A stretch of 42,072 nucleotides of DNA from an uncultured Christensenella sp. (GCA_910576875.1 CAJTKI010000004.1:1-42072); one strand, 5' to 3'. Shown: positions 1 through 9,500, counted from the first letter of the stretch. Made by a program: numbers and translations. The notes: generated from the sequence alone by a model not told the origin.

Positions 1-144
1 CGCCGCTCGATCCCCGCACCGACGCTTGCATGCGACAACCGTATCCGGCATCACCGCTTCGAATCCGTCCATACGACACGCCTGTCTAAGCCGAAAATCC
101 AACAAAAAGTCGTCCGATCTCCTAATCGTCCGCCCCGCGCAAGC
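1..144. other. left edge, no gene recognised
   Basis: These bases follow the stop codon of the phosphatase gene. I see no convincing reading frame and no hairpin followed by a T-run, so the end of the smpB-metY-metA-phosphatase transcript is not resolved. The window edge cuts whatever follows. Confidence 0.4.
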
Positions 145-618
145 TCACGCGCGCCGCTTGTCGTACTCCAAGCGATCGAGCAACGCCGCGCAGCCTTCGT
201 ATATGTCGTCGTACGCTCGCGCGAAATCGCCGGTATACCACGGATCTGCAATATCTCTGGGCAGCGTCGTCCAATCGAGCAAACGCGTGACTTTGTGCGC
301 GCTGTCTTCGCCGAGCAGGCGATGGATATTGACGACGTTGCGCGTCTCCATGCCGATGATGTAGTCGTATGCGGCATAATCGGACGCGGTCAGCGTGCGC
401 GCGTATTTGCCGGACATGTCGATGCCGCGATCCTGCATATACCGCCGCGCGGCGGGATAGACGGGATTGCCTTCTTCTTCGTGCGAAGTCGCGGCGGAAG
501 CGACCTGATACTGCGCATCCAGTCCGCGGCGGCGCGCCATGTCGCGGAACAGATATTCCGCCATCGGCGAACGGCAAATATTGCCCAAACACACGAACAA
601 AATTTTAGTCGGTTGCAT
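145..618 (-). CDS. low molecular weight protein-tyrosine phosphatase
   Basis: A 157-residue member of the low molecular weight phosphotyrosine phosphatase family, which removes phosphate from protein tyrosines (arginine in the McsB/YwlE branch). The P-loop CLGNICRS has the CX5R signature with nucleophile Cys10 and Arg16, and the general acid lies in DPWYTGDF (Asp125). Length is normal. A GGGGGAG ribosome binding site stands four bases before ATG. It is the last gene of the smpB-metY-metA cluster, 22 bases after metA. In other bacteria such enzymes control exopolysaccharide kinases or arginine phosphorylation; nothing here shows which. The family assignment is secure, the substrate is unknown. 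Confidence 0.92.
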   Translation of the reverse strand: MQPTKILFVCLGNICRSPMAEYLFRDMARRRGLDAQYQVASAATSHEEEGNPVYPAARRYMQDRGIDMSGKYARTLTASDYAAYDYIIGMETRNVVNIHRLLGEDSAHKVTRLLDWTTLPRDIADPWYTGDFARAYDDIYEGCAALLDRLEYDKRRA

Positions 619-640
619 GTTTCTCCCCCGTCGGCGGCGC

Positions 641-1537
641 TCAGTACGGCGTCACCTGATACACGTAGTAATTGAGCCAATTGTAGAACAACAGATTGGC
701 CGTGCTGCGCCAGCGCATCGCGATGCGATTGACGTCGCCGTCCACGAAATAGTTGCAGGGCGGCAAGATGTCGAGTCCCTTTTCCAAATCGCGCAAGTAT
801 TCGGTTTTGAGCGTTTCGCGATCGTACTCGCTGTGCCCGAACAAGAAAAACTTGCTGTTGTCCAAACTCTTGACGATCGCGGGTCCGCACGCGTCGCCGT
901 AAGCGAGCACTTTGAGCTGATCGTGCGCGAGCAACTGCCGCTCGTCGGACTGCGTATGGCGGGACATCGGAATGTACAATTCGTCGTCCATGCCTTTGAG
1001 CAACAATTCGTACTCGTCGCACGGACGGCACGGATAGATCCCGAACATTTTGTGCGGCAAATCCTGTTTTGCAATCCCGTAATGGTAGTACAGTCCCGCC
1101 TGCGCGCCCCAGCAGATATACATCGTCGACGTGACGTTGGTGCGCGTATAGTCCATGATCTGGCGCAGCTCGTCCCAATAGGCGACCTGCTCGAACGGCA
1201 TCTGTTCGACCGGCGCGCCGGTCACGATCATGCCGTCGAAATGCCGATGTTTGACCTGCTCAAACGTCCGATAAAACTTATCCAAATGCGCCTGCGGCGT
1301 ATGCTGAGAGCGATAGCTGCCCGTCTGCAACAACGTGACGTTGACTTGCAACGGCGAATTGCCCAACAGTCGCATCAACTGCGTTTCGGTCGCGATTTTG
1401 GTCGGCATCAGATTGACGATCGCGATTTCGATGGGACGAATGTCCTGCGTCATCGCGCGCGAATCGTTCATAACGAAAATATTTTCCTGACGCAACACGT
1501 CGTGCGCGGGCAGTTGTTTTGGAATGACGATGGGCAT
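641..1537 (-). CDS. metA: homoserine O-acetyltransferase (MetA family)
   Basis: 298 residues, MetA/HTS family: transfers an acyl group from acyl-CoA to L-homoserine, the committed step of methionine synthesis. The nucleophile is Cys142 in CWGAQAG, and His235 and Glu237 in FGHSEYD complete the known catalytic set. Residue 111, in TGAPVEQMPF, is Glu; in this family Glu111 goes with acetyl-CoA and Gly111 with succinyl-CoA, so the product should be O-acetylhomoserine despite the common label 'succinyltransferase'. I chose the ATG at 1537 because GGAG lies eight bases upstream and MPIVIP is the usual family N-terminus; the frame is open further upstream but lies in metY. It is 29 bases downstream of metY, which uses the acetylated product. 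Confidence 0.93.
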   Translation of the reverse strand: MPIVIPKQLPAHDVLRQENIFVMNDSRAMTQDIRPIEIAIVNLMPTKIATETQLMRLLGNSPLQVNVTLLQTGSYRSQHTPQAHLDKFYRTFEQVKHRHFDGMIVTGAPVEQMPFEQVAYWDELRQIMDYTRTNVTSTMYICWGAQAGLYYHYGIAKQDLPHKMFGIYPCRPCDEYELLLKGMDDELYIPMSRHTQSDERQLLAHDQLKVLAYGDACGPAIVKSLDNSKFFLFGHSEYDRETLKTEYLRDLEKGLDILPPCNYFVDGDVNRIAMRWRSTANLLFYNWLNYYVYQVTPY

Positions 1538-1566
1538 AAGCGTTCTCCGTATCCGAGCGGGCGCGA

Positions 1567-2832
1567 TCAGTCGAGCGCGCGCTGCAAATCGTCCAGGATA
1601 TCCTGTACGTCTTCGATCCCGACCGACAGGCGGACGAGATTGTCCCGAATGCCGCACGCGACGAGTTGTTCGTCGGACAATTGGCGGTGGGTCGTGCTCG
1701 CGGGGTGCAGAATGCAACTGCGCGCATCCGCGATGTGCGTGACGATCTTGATCAATTCGAGTTTCTTCATAAATTCCGCCGCTGCCGCTCTGCCGCCGCG
1801 CACGCCGAACGTCACCATGCCGCCGAAGCAGCCGGCGCGGAAGTATTTGACCGCGTTGGCGTGGTTCTCATCCGACTCCAAGCCCGCGTAACGCACCCAT
1901 TCCACGGCGGGATGGCTCTGCAACATCTGCGCGACGCGCATCGCGTTGTCGCAATGGCGCTGCATGCGCAAATGCAGCGTCTCGCAGCCGATATTGGTCA
2001 GATACGCGTTGAACGGACTCATCGTCGTGCCCATGTCGCGCAACAGTTGGGCGCGCGCTTTGACGACGAATGCCGCCGCGCCGCAATCGCGCTGATACCG
2101 CATGCCGTGATAGCTCTCGTCCGGCTCGTTGAACATCGGATAGCGCGGATTGCAGGTAAAGTCGAACTTGTCTCCGCACACGAACGCGCCGCCCACGCAA
2201 CTCGCGTGTCCGTCGATATATTTGGTCGTCGAATGCAAGACGAGATCGGCGCCGCGTTGGAGCGGTTTGACCAGATAGGGCGTCGCAAGCGTGTTGTCCA
2301 CCGCGAACAGAATGCCGTGTTTGTGCGCGATCGCGGCGAGTTTGTCGAAATCGAGCACCGTCATCGCCGGATTGGCGAGCGTCTCGCCGAAAATCAACTT
2401 GGTACGGTCGTCGATCAGCGCTTCGATCTCCCGTTCGCTCGCTTCGGGATCGACAAAGCGCGTCTCGATGCCGAGTCTGCGCAGCGTGACGTTGAGCAAA
2501 TTAAACGTGCCGCCGTAAATCTTGCTCATCGCGACGACGTTGTCGCCGGCGTTGCAGACGTTGGTGACGCACAGCAGACTCGCCGCCTGTCCGGACGACG
2601 TGCACAGCGCGGCGACGCCGCCTTCGAGCATCGCGAGCTTTTCTTCAAAGCAGTTGACGGTCGGATTGCCCAGACGCGTATACATATAGCCGGGATCTTT
2701 CAGGTCGAAAATATCCGCGAGTTGCTCGGGCGTATCGTAAGCAAACGTCGTGCTCTGATACAGCGGCAATACTCTGGCGTCTCCGTTGCCGGGCTTATAC
2801 GCGCCTTGCACGCATTGGGTATCGAATTTCAT
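1567..2832 (-). CDS. metY: O-acetylhomoserine sulfhydrylase (PLP enzyme)
   Basis: 421 residues, Cys/Met metabolism PLP-dependent family. It makes homocysteine from O-acetylhomoserine and sulfide, so with the adjacent metA it forms a direct sulfhydrylation route. Visible landmarks are YTRLGNPT near the N-terminus, the SSGQAA cofactor loop, the VDNTLATP motif with the Asp that contacts the pyridine nitrogen, and the Schiff-base Lys in HSTTKYIDGH. The length of about 420-430 fits MetY rather than the shorter cystathionine gamma-synthases and lyases of about 380-400. A strong AGGAGG site stands just before ATG. It follows smpB by 39 bases, so it is probably on the same transcript. Confidence 0.93.
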   Translation of the reverse strand: MKFDTQCVQGAYKPGNGDARVLPLYQSTTFAYDTPEQLADIFDLKDPGYMYTRLGNPTVNCFEEKLAMLEGGVAALCTSSGQAASLLCVTNVCNAGDNVVAMSKIYGGTFNLLNVTLRRLGIETRFVDPEASEREIEALIDDRTKLIFGETLANPAMTVLDFDKLAAIAHKHGILFAVDNTLATPYLVKPLQRGADLVLHSTTKYIDGHASCVGGAFVCGDKFDFTCNPRYPMFNEPDESYHGMRYQRDCGAAAFVVKARAQLLRDMGTTMSPFNAYLTNIGCETLHLRMQRHCDNAMRVAQMLQSHPAVEWVRYAGLESDENHANAVKYFRAGCFGGMVTFGVRGGRAAAAEFMKKLELIKIVTHIADARSCILHPASTTHRQLSDEQLVACGIRDNLVRLSVGIEDVQDILDDLQRALD

Positions 2833-2871
2833 AGTGCTCCTCCTGTGCGCCGCAGCGCGTGTAAAAATGGT

Positions 2872-3333
2872 TTATCTGGCATTGTATTGCTTGATCTCGC
2901 GATCCAGTCTGCGCTTGTTGTCGCGATCGGCGATCGTCTTGCGCTTGTCGTGCAGTTCCTTACCCTTGGCGAGCGCGATCTCGACCTTGACCAGTCCGTC
3001 TCGAAAATACAGCTTGGTCGGCACGAGCGTAAACCCTTTCTGCGCGATCTGTCCGCGCAGTTTGTTCACTTCGCCGCGGTGCAACAGCAACTTGCGTTTA
3101 CGCTTTGCGTCCACGTTGAAATAGCTGCCCTTTTCGTACGGACGGATGTGCGCGCCGATCAGCCAAACGGCGTCGTTTTCGACGATGCAGAACGAATCTT
3201 TGAGATTGACGTGTCCCTGCCGAACCGACTTGACTTCGCTGCCGACCAAAACGATCCCCGCCTCATAGCTGTCCTGTATGAAGTACTCGTGGAACGCCTT
3301 TTTGTTCGTATCGATCACTCGAATGTGCGACAT
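2872..3333 (-). CDS. smpB: SsrA-binding protein SmpB
   Basis: 153 residues, the partner of tmRNA in trans-translation, which rescues stalled ribosomes. The conserved core is complete: FIQDSYEAGIVLVGSEVKSVR, GSYFN, the K-rich RKRKLLLH segment and the basic tail KRKTIADRDNKRRLDREIK that reaches the decoding site. ATG at 3333 matches the family start MSHIRVI. No ribosome binding site precedes it; instead a perfect TATAAT sits six bases before ATG, so the mRNA may be leaderless. In many Firmicutes the order is secG-rnr-smpB; here RNase R is missing and a terminator separates secG from smpB. The tmRNA gene itself is not seen in this window. Confidence 0.96.
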   Translation of the reverse strand: MSHIRVIDTNKKAFHEYFIQDSYEAGIVLVGSEVKSVRQGHVNLKDSFCIVENDAVWLIGAHIRPYEKGSYFNVDAKRKRKLLLHRGEVNKLRGQIAQKGFTLVPTKLYFRDGLVKVEIALAKGKELHDKRKTIADRDNKRRLDREIKQYNAR

Positions 3334-3339
3334 AATCTG

Positions 3340-3345
3340 ATTATA
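3340..3345 (-). promoter_or_regulatory. -10 box of smpB, predicted leaderless start
   Basis: TATAAT on the minus strand, separated from the smpB ATG by only six bases. A transcript begun the usual seven or so bases after the -10 would start at or next to the A of ATG. No convincing -35 hexamer is found at 17 bases, and no Shine-Dalgarno sequence exists. Confidence 0.55.
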
Positions 3346-3412
3346 CCATACTTTGCGCGCATATGCACGCAAATCCTTATATTCGTGCGCCCTTTGCGGG
3401 CGGTGCGCAAAT

Positions 3413-3442
3413 AAAAAAGCCGTTGCGACTCGGCAACGGCTT
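3413..3442 (-). terminator. rho-independent terminator after secG
   Basis: Ten-base perfect stem (3417-3426 with 3433-3442), six-base loop, and on the minus strand a run of T directly after the stem. It begins 15 bases after the secG stop. A shorter T-run on the other side could let it work in both directions. Confidence 0.9.
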
Positions 3443-3457
3443 TTCTTGCGTAAAAGT

Positions 3458-3754
3458 TTACTTTTCCAAGAAGGTCAGGAAGTACAGAACCGACAGAACC
3501 AGCAGAATCGCGCCTGCCACGATTGTCAAAATTTTAAGCGTTCTGTCCTTGGAACGGGCTTTGTTTTTGCCCATATAGGAATCCGACTCCTGTCCGCCGA
3601 TTGCGCCGATATTGCCGCTCGAACTCTTCTGCATCATGACGATGACGATCGCCGCGATCGAAATTACCGCCATCAGAATTTGCAGCAAAGGCTGCAACCA
3701 CTGGGTAACTTCCCACGGAAAAATCGCCGCTCCCAACATTCGCATAAAGTTCAT
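3458..3754 (-). CDS. secG: preprotein translocase subunit SecG
   Basis: 98 residues, the small non-essential membrane subunit of the SecYEG channel. Two hydrophobic segments (about residues 16-40 and 73-95) flank the conserved loop with GNIGAIGG, typical of SecG. The polar start MNFMRMLG is preceded by GGAGG eight bases before ATG (3754), which decides against longer starts. It is a single-gene transcript: promoter at 3786-3814 upstream and a strong terminator just downstream. The rnr gene that often follows secG is absent. Confidence 0.9.
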   Translation of the reverse strand: MNFMRMLGAAIFPWEVTQWLQPLLQILMAVISIAAIVIVMMQKSSSGNIGAIGGQESDSYMGKNKARSKDRTLKILTIVAGAILLVLSVLYFLTFLEK

Positions 3755-3785
3755 TGAACAATCCTCCAATCTATGTTGCTTAACC

Positions 3786-3814
3786 ATAATAGCACACGAT
3801 ATACGAATTGACAA
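3786..3814 (-). promoter_or_regulatory. sigma-A promoter of secG
   Basis: On the minus strand TTGTCA (3809-3814), a 17-base spacer and TATTAT (3786-3791), about 30 bases before the secG start codon. Confidence 0.7.
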
Positions 3815-3949
3815 CTGATTTTTTATTTTTTATCCGAAAATGTGGCTCGCCCCGCAAGCGGTCGCAAGATATTGGGATATCGTCGCTGCGCACCCCCGCC
3901 GCGCGCGGCGCATATGTTGCAATAGGCTTGTAAAAGGGGGAACTTTCGA

Positions 3950-4441
3950 ATGCAGACCTATGCAAAGGCTATGCCGTATCCGAAGCCGGAAGGCGCGCTG
4001 ACGTTGCAGGACGCGCGCATCCTGGCAGACAATCTGGGAGCTCGCGCAAGCGAAACGACGGCGATATTTCAATACATATTCCAACACGGCATGATCGATC
4101 CGACGATTCCGCAACTCGCGGACGACCTGCGCGGAATCGCGATCGCGGAAATGCATCACTACGACTTGCTGTCCGAAGCGCTGGTCGCATGCGGCGCGGT
4201 GCCGTACGTGGGCGGCAAGGCGTGTTTTTGGTCGGGCAGTTACGTCAACTACGTGCGCGCGCCGCTGGCGGCGGTGCGCGCGGACATCGCGGCGGAAAAG
4301 CAGGCGATCGCGGATTATCGCCGCAGCATCTTGCGTCTGCGCAACGAGTCGCTCAAAGCGCTGTTGGAACGCATCATCGAGGATGAAGAAGAACACATCC
4401 GCATCCTAAGCGATTGGGAAACCCGCCTGCGCGGAGAATAA
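3950..4441 (+). CDS. ferritin-like diiron-type protein
   Basis: 163 residues, a four-helix ferritin-like fold. The expected metal ligands are visible: Glu35 in SETTAI, the ExxH of AEMHHYDLL (Glu67, His70), Glu116 in AEKQAI and the second ExxH in EDEEEHI (about Glu146, His149). This matches the small rubrerythrin / Mn-catalase-like proteins common in Clostridia, in which an N-terminal Pro-rich stretch and a Trp/Cys-containing loop lie between helices 2 and 3. Likely roles are peroxide or iron handling, but the substrate is not shown. It lacks the C-terminal rubredoxin domain of true rubrerythrin. GGGGGAA precedes ATG. It is monocistronic and convergent with phosphoglucomutase; its own promoter is not clear. 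Confidence 0.8.
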   Translation: MQTYAKAMPYPKPEGALTLQDARILADNLGARASETTAIFQYIFQHGMIDPTIPQLADDLRGIAIAEMHHYDLLSEALVACGAVPYVGGKACFWSGSYVNYVRAPLAAVRADIAAEKQAIADYRRSILRLRNESLKALLERIIEDEEEHIRILSDWETRLRGE

Positions 4442-4456
4442 CTGCCTTATCGATGC

Positions 4457-4482
4457 AAAACGCGCTCCCGATTCGGGAGCGC
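4457..4482 (-). terminator. terminator between convergent genes
   Basis: Nine-base perfect stem (4462-4470 with 4474-4482) and a three-base loop, in the 61 bases between the ferritin-like gene and pgm. A short T-run follows on the minus strand, so it serves pgm best; it may also stop the plus-strand transcript. Confidence 0.6.
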
Positions 4483-4502
4483 GCCGTCGTTGCGATAATT
4501 CG

Positions 4503-6257
4503 TCAGTCGACCTGTCCGACCAAAATCTCCAACGCGCTCTGCAACGCGCGGTTGCGGCGCATACTCTCCTGCGCGTCCGCAGCGCATGTGGAAACGTAGA
4601 TTTTCAGTTTGGGCTCTGTGCCGCTGGGGCGCACGCAAACCCATTCGTCGTTGCCCAAGTCGTACCGAATAACGTCCGTCTTCGGCAAATCGGTCGGCGC
4701 GACCGTACCGTCCGCATAGACGATCGTCTGCGCCGCGAGATCCGCCTTGCTGCGCACCGCGATCCCCGCGATCTGCGACAGCGCCGTGCGCCGCATCGCG
4801 GTCATGATGCGCGCCATTTTGTCCATGCCGTCCAATCCGCGGAACGCGATCGACTTGCTCGTCTCGATAAAATAGCCGTACGTCGCGAACAATTCCTGCA
4901 ACCGATCGTACAGCCGAACGCCGCGATCGGAATAATAACAGTACATCTCCGCAAACAGCATGCTGGCGACGACCGCGTCTTTGTCGCGCGCGTGCGTGCC
5001 GCTCAAATAGCCGTAGCTCTCTTCATACCCGAACAGGAACGTATGCGCGCCGTCGCTCTCCCACTGTTTGATCTTTTCGCCGATGAATTTGAACCCGGTC
5101 AGCACGTTATACACGCTCGCGCCGTAATGCGCGGCGATCTTGTCCGCCAATCGCGTCGTCACGATCGTTTTGACGACGGCGGCGTTGGCGGGAAGCGTAC
5201 CTTCCTGCGCGTGCCGCATCAGAATATAGTCCATCAACAACGCGCCGATCTGATTGCCGTTGAGCAATACGAACGCGCCTGCACCGTCGCGGATCGCGAT
5301 CCCCATGCGGTCGCAGTCCGGATCCGTCCCGATCACGATGTCGCTGCCCGTGCGGTCGGCAAGCGCGATGCCGAGTTCGAGCGCGTCGGGTTGTTCGGGA
5401 TTGGGCATCGCAACGGTCGAAAAATCCGGATCGGGATCTCTCTGCTCTTCGACGACGTTGACGGCGATCCCCATGCGCGCGAGCATCGTCGTGACCGGCT
5501 TGTATCCCGATCCGTGGATCGGGCTGTATACGATGCGGATCGACTTGCCGACGCGCGCGACCGCGTCCGGAGACAGAGACAGCCGCTCGATCGTAGTATA
5601 ATACGCTTCGTCCACGCGTTTGCCGATGACGACGACGTTGTCGCACAGCGCGTAACCGTCCTTGCCGTCGATCTGCGATCTGTCCGTGCAGGCGGTCTGC
5701 GCGAGCGGAATGCCGAAATACGGCGTCTTGTCGATAAACTCGACGACTTTGGCGGTCGCTTCGGGCGACATCTGCGCGCCGTCTTCGCCGTATACTTTAT
5801 ATCCGTTGTATTCTTTAGGATTGTGGCTGGCGGTAATCATGACGCCCGCGATCGCGCCCAAATGGCGGATCGCAAACGAACACATCGGCACAGGACGCAC
5901 GTCTTCGAACAGATGCACGCGTACGCCGCCCGCCGCCAAAACGCGCGCGGTCGTCAACGCGAATTCGAAACTCATGCGTCTCGTATCGTACGACACGACG
6001 ACGCCGCGCGCCATCGCGTCCTTGCCGAGCGTGCAAATATAATCGCACAGTCCTTTGCTGGCGCGCGCGACCGTATAGACGTTCATGTTGGAAATGCCGA
6101 GCGCGATCGTTCCGCGCATGCCTGCCGTGCCGAATGCGAGCGGCAACGTAAAGCGTTCGCGCAGTTCGGTCTCGTCGTGCGCGATCGCAGCGAGTTCCTG
6201 CTTATGCTCGTCCGCAACGTTTTCGCACCAGTGGCGGTAATTGTCTTTGTAGTCCAT
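4503..6257 (-). CDS. pgcA: phosphoglucomutase / phosphomannomutase
   Basis: 584 residues, alpha-D-phosphohexomutase family of the long Gram-positive type (PgcA/PgmB), interconverting glucose-1-phosphate and glucose-6-phosphate through a phosphoserine. The active-site loop is TASHNP with Ser144; the metal-binding loop is GTDPDCDRMG; the sugar loop is GYEESYGY; the phosphate-binding loop is RPSGTEPKLKIY near the C-terminus. All four domains appear intact. ATG at 6257 has AGGAG six bases upstream and gives the family start. The product feeds UDP-glucose and cell-envelope glycan or glycolipid synthesis, compatible with the glycosyltransferase at 31.3 kb, though the genes are not linked. Confidence 0.93.
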   Translation of the reverse strand: MDYKDNYRHWCENVADEHKQELAAIAHDETELRERFTLPLAFGTAGMRGTIALGISNMNVYTVARASKGLCDYICTLGKDAMARGVVVSYDTRRMSFEFALTTARVLAAGGVRVHLFEDVRPVPMCSFAIRHLGAIAGVMITASHNPKEYNGYKVYGEDGAQMSPEATAKVVEFIDKTPYFGIPLAQTACTDRSQIDGKDGYALCDNVVVIGKRVDEAYYTTIERLSLSPDAVARVGKSIRIVYSPIHGSGYKPVTTMLARMGIAVNVVEEQRDPDPDFSTVAMPNPEQPDALELGIALADRTGSDIVIGTDPDCDRMGIAIRDGAGAFVLLNGNQIGALLMDYILMRHAQEGTLPANAAVVKTIVTTRLADKIAAHYGASVYNVLTGFKFIGEKIKQWESDGAHTFLFGYEESYGYLSGTHARDKDAVVASMLFAEMYCYYSDRGVRLYDRLQELFATYGYFIETSKSIAFRGLDGMDKMARIMTAMRRTALSQIAGIAVRSKADLAAQTIVYADGTVAPTDLPKTDVIRYDLGNDEWVCVRPSGTEPKLKIYVSTCAADAQESMRRNRALQSALEILVGQVD

Positions 6258-6296
6258 TCCAAACTCCTTTGAGACGCAACGTTTTGCGTCCGTATG

Positions 6297-6325
6297 ATTA
6301 TAGCACAACCCGCGTCGAAACGCAA
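6297..6325 (-). promoter_or_regulatory. sigma-A promoter of pgm
   Basis: TTGCGT (6320-6325), 17-base spacer and perfect TATAAT (6297-6302) on the minus strand. The leader holds a seven-base-stem hairpin (6272-6289) directly before the ribosome binding site. Confidence 0.7.
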
Positions 6326-6415
6326 GTCCCGACGATGCAAATCGGCATGCGATCCGCCCGTCCCGATATCGTATGTCGCCCAACCGCGCCGCATGCCGCA
6401 TCGCGCGTTTTCGAT

Positions 6416-6445
6416 TTGCGCGACGGTAAAAAATCCCGGTAAAAT
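6416..6445 (+). promoter_or_regulatory. possible promoter of large lipoprotein 1, with downstream repeats
   Basis: TTGCGC (6416-6421), 18-base spacer and TAAAAT (6440-6445) form a weak sigma-A promoter. Downstream, ATTCAGT is repeated directly with an 11-base period (6456-6462 and 6467-6473), the geometry used by OmpR-family regulators. Two mutually exclusive small hairpins (6481-6497 and 6494-6507) follow before the ribosome binding site. Confidence 0.4.
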
Positions 6446-6529
6446 TTTATCCGAAATTCAGTTAGGATTCAGTACCGCTTTCCACAATGATAGTGGAGCA
6501 AACTCCAATTTCATTTTAGGAGGCAAATT

Positions 6530-9500
6530 ATGAGACGAAACAAACTCACGCTGTTGTGCGTTTTGTTGCTGGTACTCACGCTGTCGATGTGCGTCGTCTT
6601 TGCGGGTTGCGACGATCCGGAAAAGAAAGAAGCCACGATCACGGCGGATCCGATCCAGCGCTATGCGTACGACGGTCAGGAGCACGCGGTGGTTGCGACG
6701 CTCGATCACGACGAGACCGAGCTGACCTATTCGCCGCAAAAAAGCTACTCCGCGGTCGGCGACTACTTTATCACGGTAAGCGCTGCCGAAACGGAGCATT
6801 ACAAGGCGACGTCCGTCACCGTACAGTTGTCGATCTACGACGACACTCCGCCCGAAACGACGATGTCGCGTTGGGAAAACTTTACGACGGCGCTCAAACA
6901 AGCGTATGCGATCGACTCCAAGAGCGACGTGCGTTTCAGCGTGCAGGCGCAAGCGACCCTGTCGCCCGACGGCGACGTCGCCAAGACCTACGCGCTGGAC
7001 GCGATGGGCAACTTGGATCTGACCGACGCGCAGAACAACGCCAGCGTATTCCATGCCGTCTTCCGCGCGCAGGATACGCAGATCGGCATCTATTACCAAG
7101 ATGCGAAACTGTACTTGGAACTGGGCGACCAGTTGTTTGCGTTCAACAACACCGACCTGTCCGCGCTGTTGACCAAACGCAACACGACCGCGGCGCTCGC
7201 GACGTCGGACGACGATTCGATGCTGGACAGCATCGTCGCGTTGTTGCCGATTCTGCTGTTCCGCGATCTGGACGACATCGTCTGCGAAGATCACGTATGG
7301 CAACTGACGCTGGACGTGTCCGCGATCTGGGAACAAATCAACGTCCTGCTGTCGAGCGACATCGCCGCGGGCATTCTGAGCGAACAAAATCTGGAAATTC
7401 TCAACAATTTATTCAGCGAAAATCCGACGAGCTTCGTATTGAGCATCGATCTGACGACCGCCAACGCGCCGAAGGCGAACGCGACCGTCGACATCGATAC
7501 ATACGGTCAAATCCAAGCGCAACTGAGCGCGATGGAAATCACGAACGGCTCGTTCGACGTCGTAACCGGCAAGTTGACGCCGGAACAAATCGCCGCGGCG
7601 CATGCGATCAACGTCGCGAACGTGCAGATGAGCGGCAATCTCGATCTGGTCAACATCGCGGGCGAAGTCTACGAGCATCTCCAATGGAAATTGACCGCCG
7701 ACATCGATCCGATCGCGTTGGCGGCTGCGATTCAGACCGCTGCCGCGGGCGACAATCCGATGGCTTGGGTCAACGATCCGAGCGTGCAGCGCATGAAAGT
7801 GCATTTCCAACTCTATCACACGCACCGTCCCGCGGGCGACATCGCTTGCACGGACGCAATGTGCCCCACGCGCAGCGGCGGCATGGAAGACACGACGCTG
7901 TTGGACGTCGCGTTTGATCCGCAGGCGTTCGGCGATTCCCGCCTGTATGTAGCGGCAAACCTGAGCCGCTTCCTTTCCCAGAAATCGTTGGGCGTCGTGC
8001 TCAGCAACATTTCCGGTCTTGCAAGCCTGATTTCGAGCGCGGTCACGCCGTTGCTGGAACAGAACTTCCTCGTCGGTCTGGATCTGACCAAAATGGTCTC
8101 CGCATCCGAAGACGACGGCAGCGATCCGTCCGATCCGGAAGATCCGTTTGTATTCGACGTGTACACGATGCTCGATCCGATCGTCAGCGTGCTGACGCAA
8201 GGCATTCGGTTGGACGGCGGCGTCACGCTGGATATGGAATTGCTCTACAACGCGATCGACGCGATGATCGATCTCAACAGCAAGGTCAACATCTCGTTGG
8301 GCGGCATCATCAACGTCAACGCGGACAATATCCGCGACGCGGTCTTCAAAGGACTGCTCAGCCCGGACGAAGCGGCTGACACGGAAAAACAATTCCGTTC
8401 CCTCCGTCTGAGCATCGATTCGATCCGTTTCGGCGCGGGCACCGATTATGACTGCAAAGAAGCGATCACGCACGATCCGATCGACGACGCCAAAGAACGC
8501 ACGTTCGGCGGACACAACCCGCTCGCGTTCCAAAACGCAAATGCGAAAGCAACCGGAAGAGTCTACCGTTTTAACGGCAAATCCGGCGTTGTAGACGAGT
8601 TCACCGCAGCGGACGGCATCTGGGTCACGCCGGAAGAAGCAAGCCAGCTGATCGGCAAGAACGTCGAATACACGTACACCGCGACGGACGGCAAAACGTA
8701 TACGGCGACGTCGCAAATCGTTTCGCTGCCCGATCTGAGCAACCTGCCCAAAAACACGGTCTCGACCGTAACCGCGACGGTGCTCCCGTTGGACGGCAAA
8801 GGCGGCATGTTCAGCGACGGACTGTTCCAACTGTTCAGCAAGCTGTACGGTTCGTTTGCAGGAGGCTTCCTGCCTGCGCATATCGCGATTCCGCTGGGCG
8901 GCGCGACGCTGCCAATCGATCTGACCGTCACGACGATCTCGACTGCGACGTTTGCTCCGACAAAAGAACTGGAAGAAAGCTACGAATTGACGCCGCTGAC
9001 CTCCGATCCGGACGCCAAACTCGACCTGTCGCAATATCTGTCCGGCAAGATCGAATTGACGTACGCCAACGGCAAAACCAAGACGGTCGACGCGACGGTG
9101 ACCAACGATCTGATCGAAGGCAAGTATCTCGTCAACGACGGCAACGTCTATACGGTCACGTATGCGTACGGTGCGGATCCGTCGTTCAGCAAAACGTATA
9201 CCGTCCGCGCGACGACGCCGAGCCTGCCCGCGTTGATCAAAAACGACGATGCGGGTCTGGACATCGAATACTTTGCGCCGACGCATGGTTTGACGCTGAA
9301 CGCGGTGCTCAAATCGTCGAGCGCGACGTTTGATCCGTCGCTGTACCGCGTCAAATACGACGGCACGCTGCTGAGCGAACTCAATCTGGATTCCGACGCT
9401 GCAAAACGCGTTACGCTGCTCGAAGACGCCGGCGCGATCACCGTCGAATTCGACCGCACCAAAGCCGACGCTGTTAAGAACGCGAAGCTGTACTTCTATC

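Noticed and set aside
6556..7917. Long open frame overlapping lipoprotein 1 in another frame, and similar long frames opposite most GC-rich genes
   Set aside because: They follow from GC-rich codon use, are Arg/His-rich, lack ribosome binding sites and resemble no protein; the overlapping genes are clearly real.
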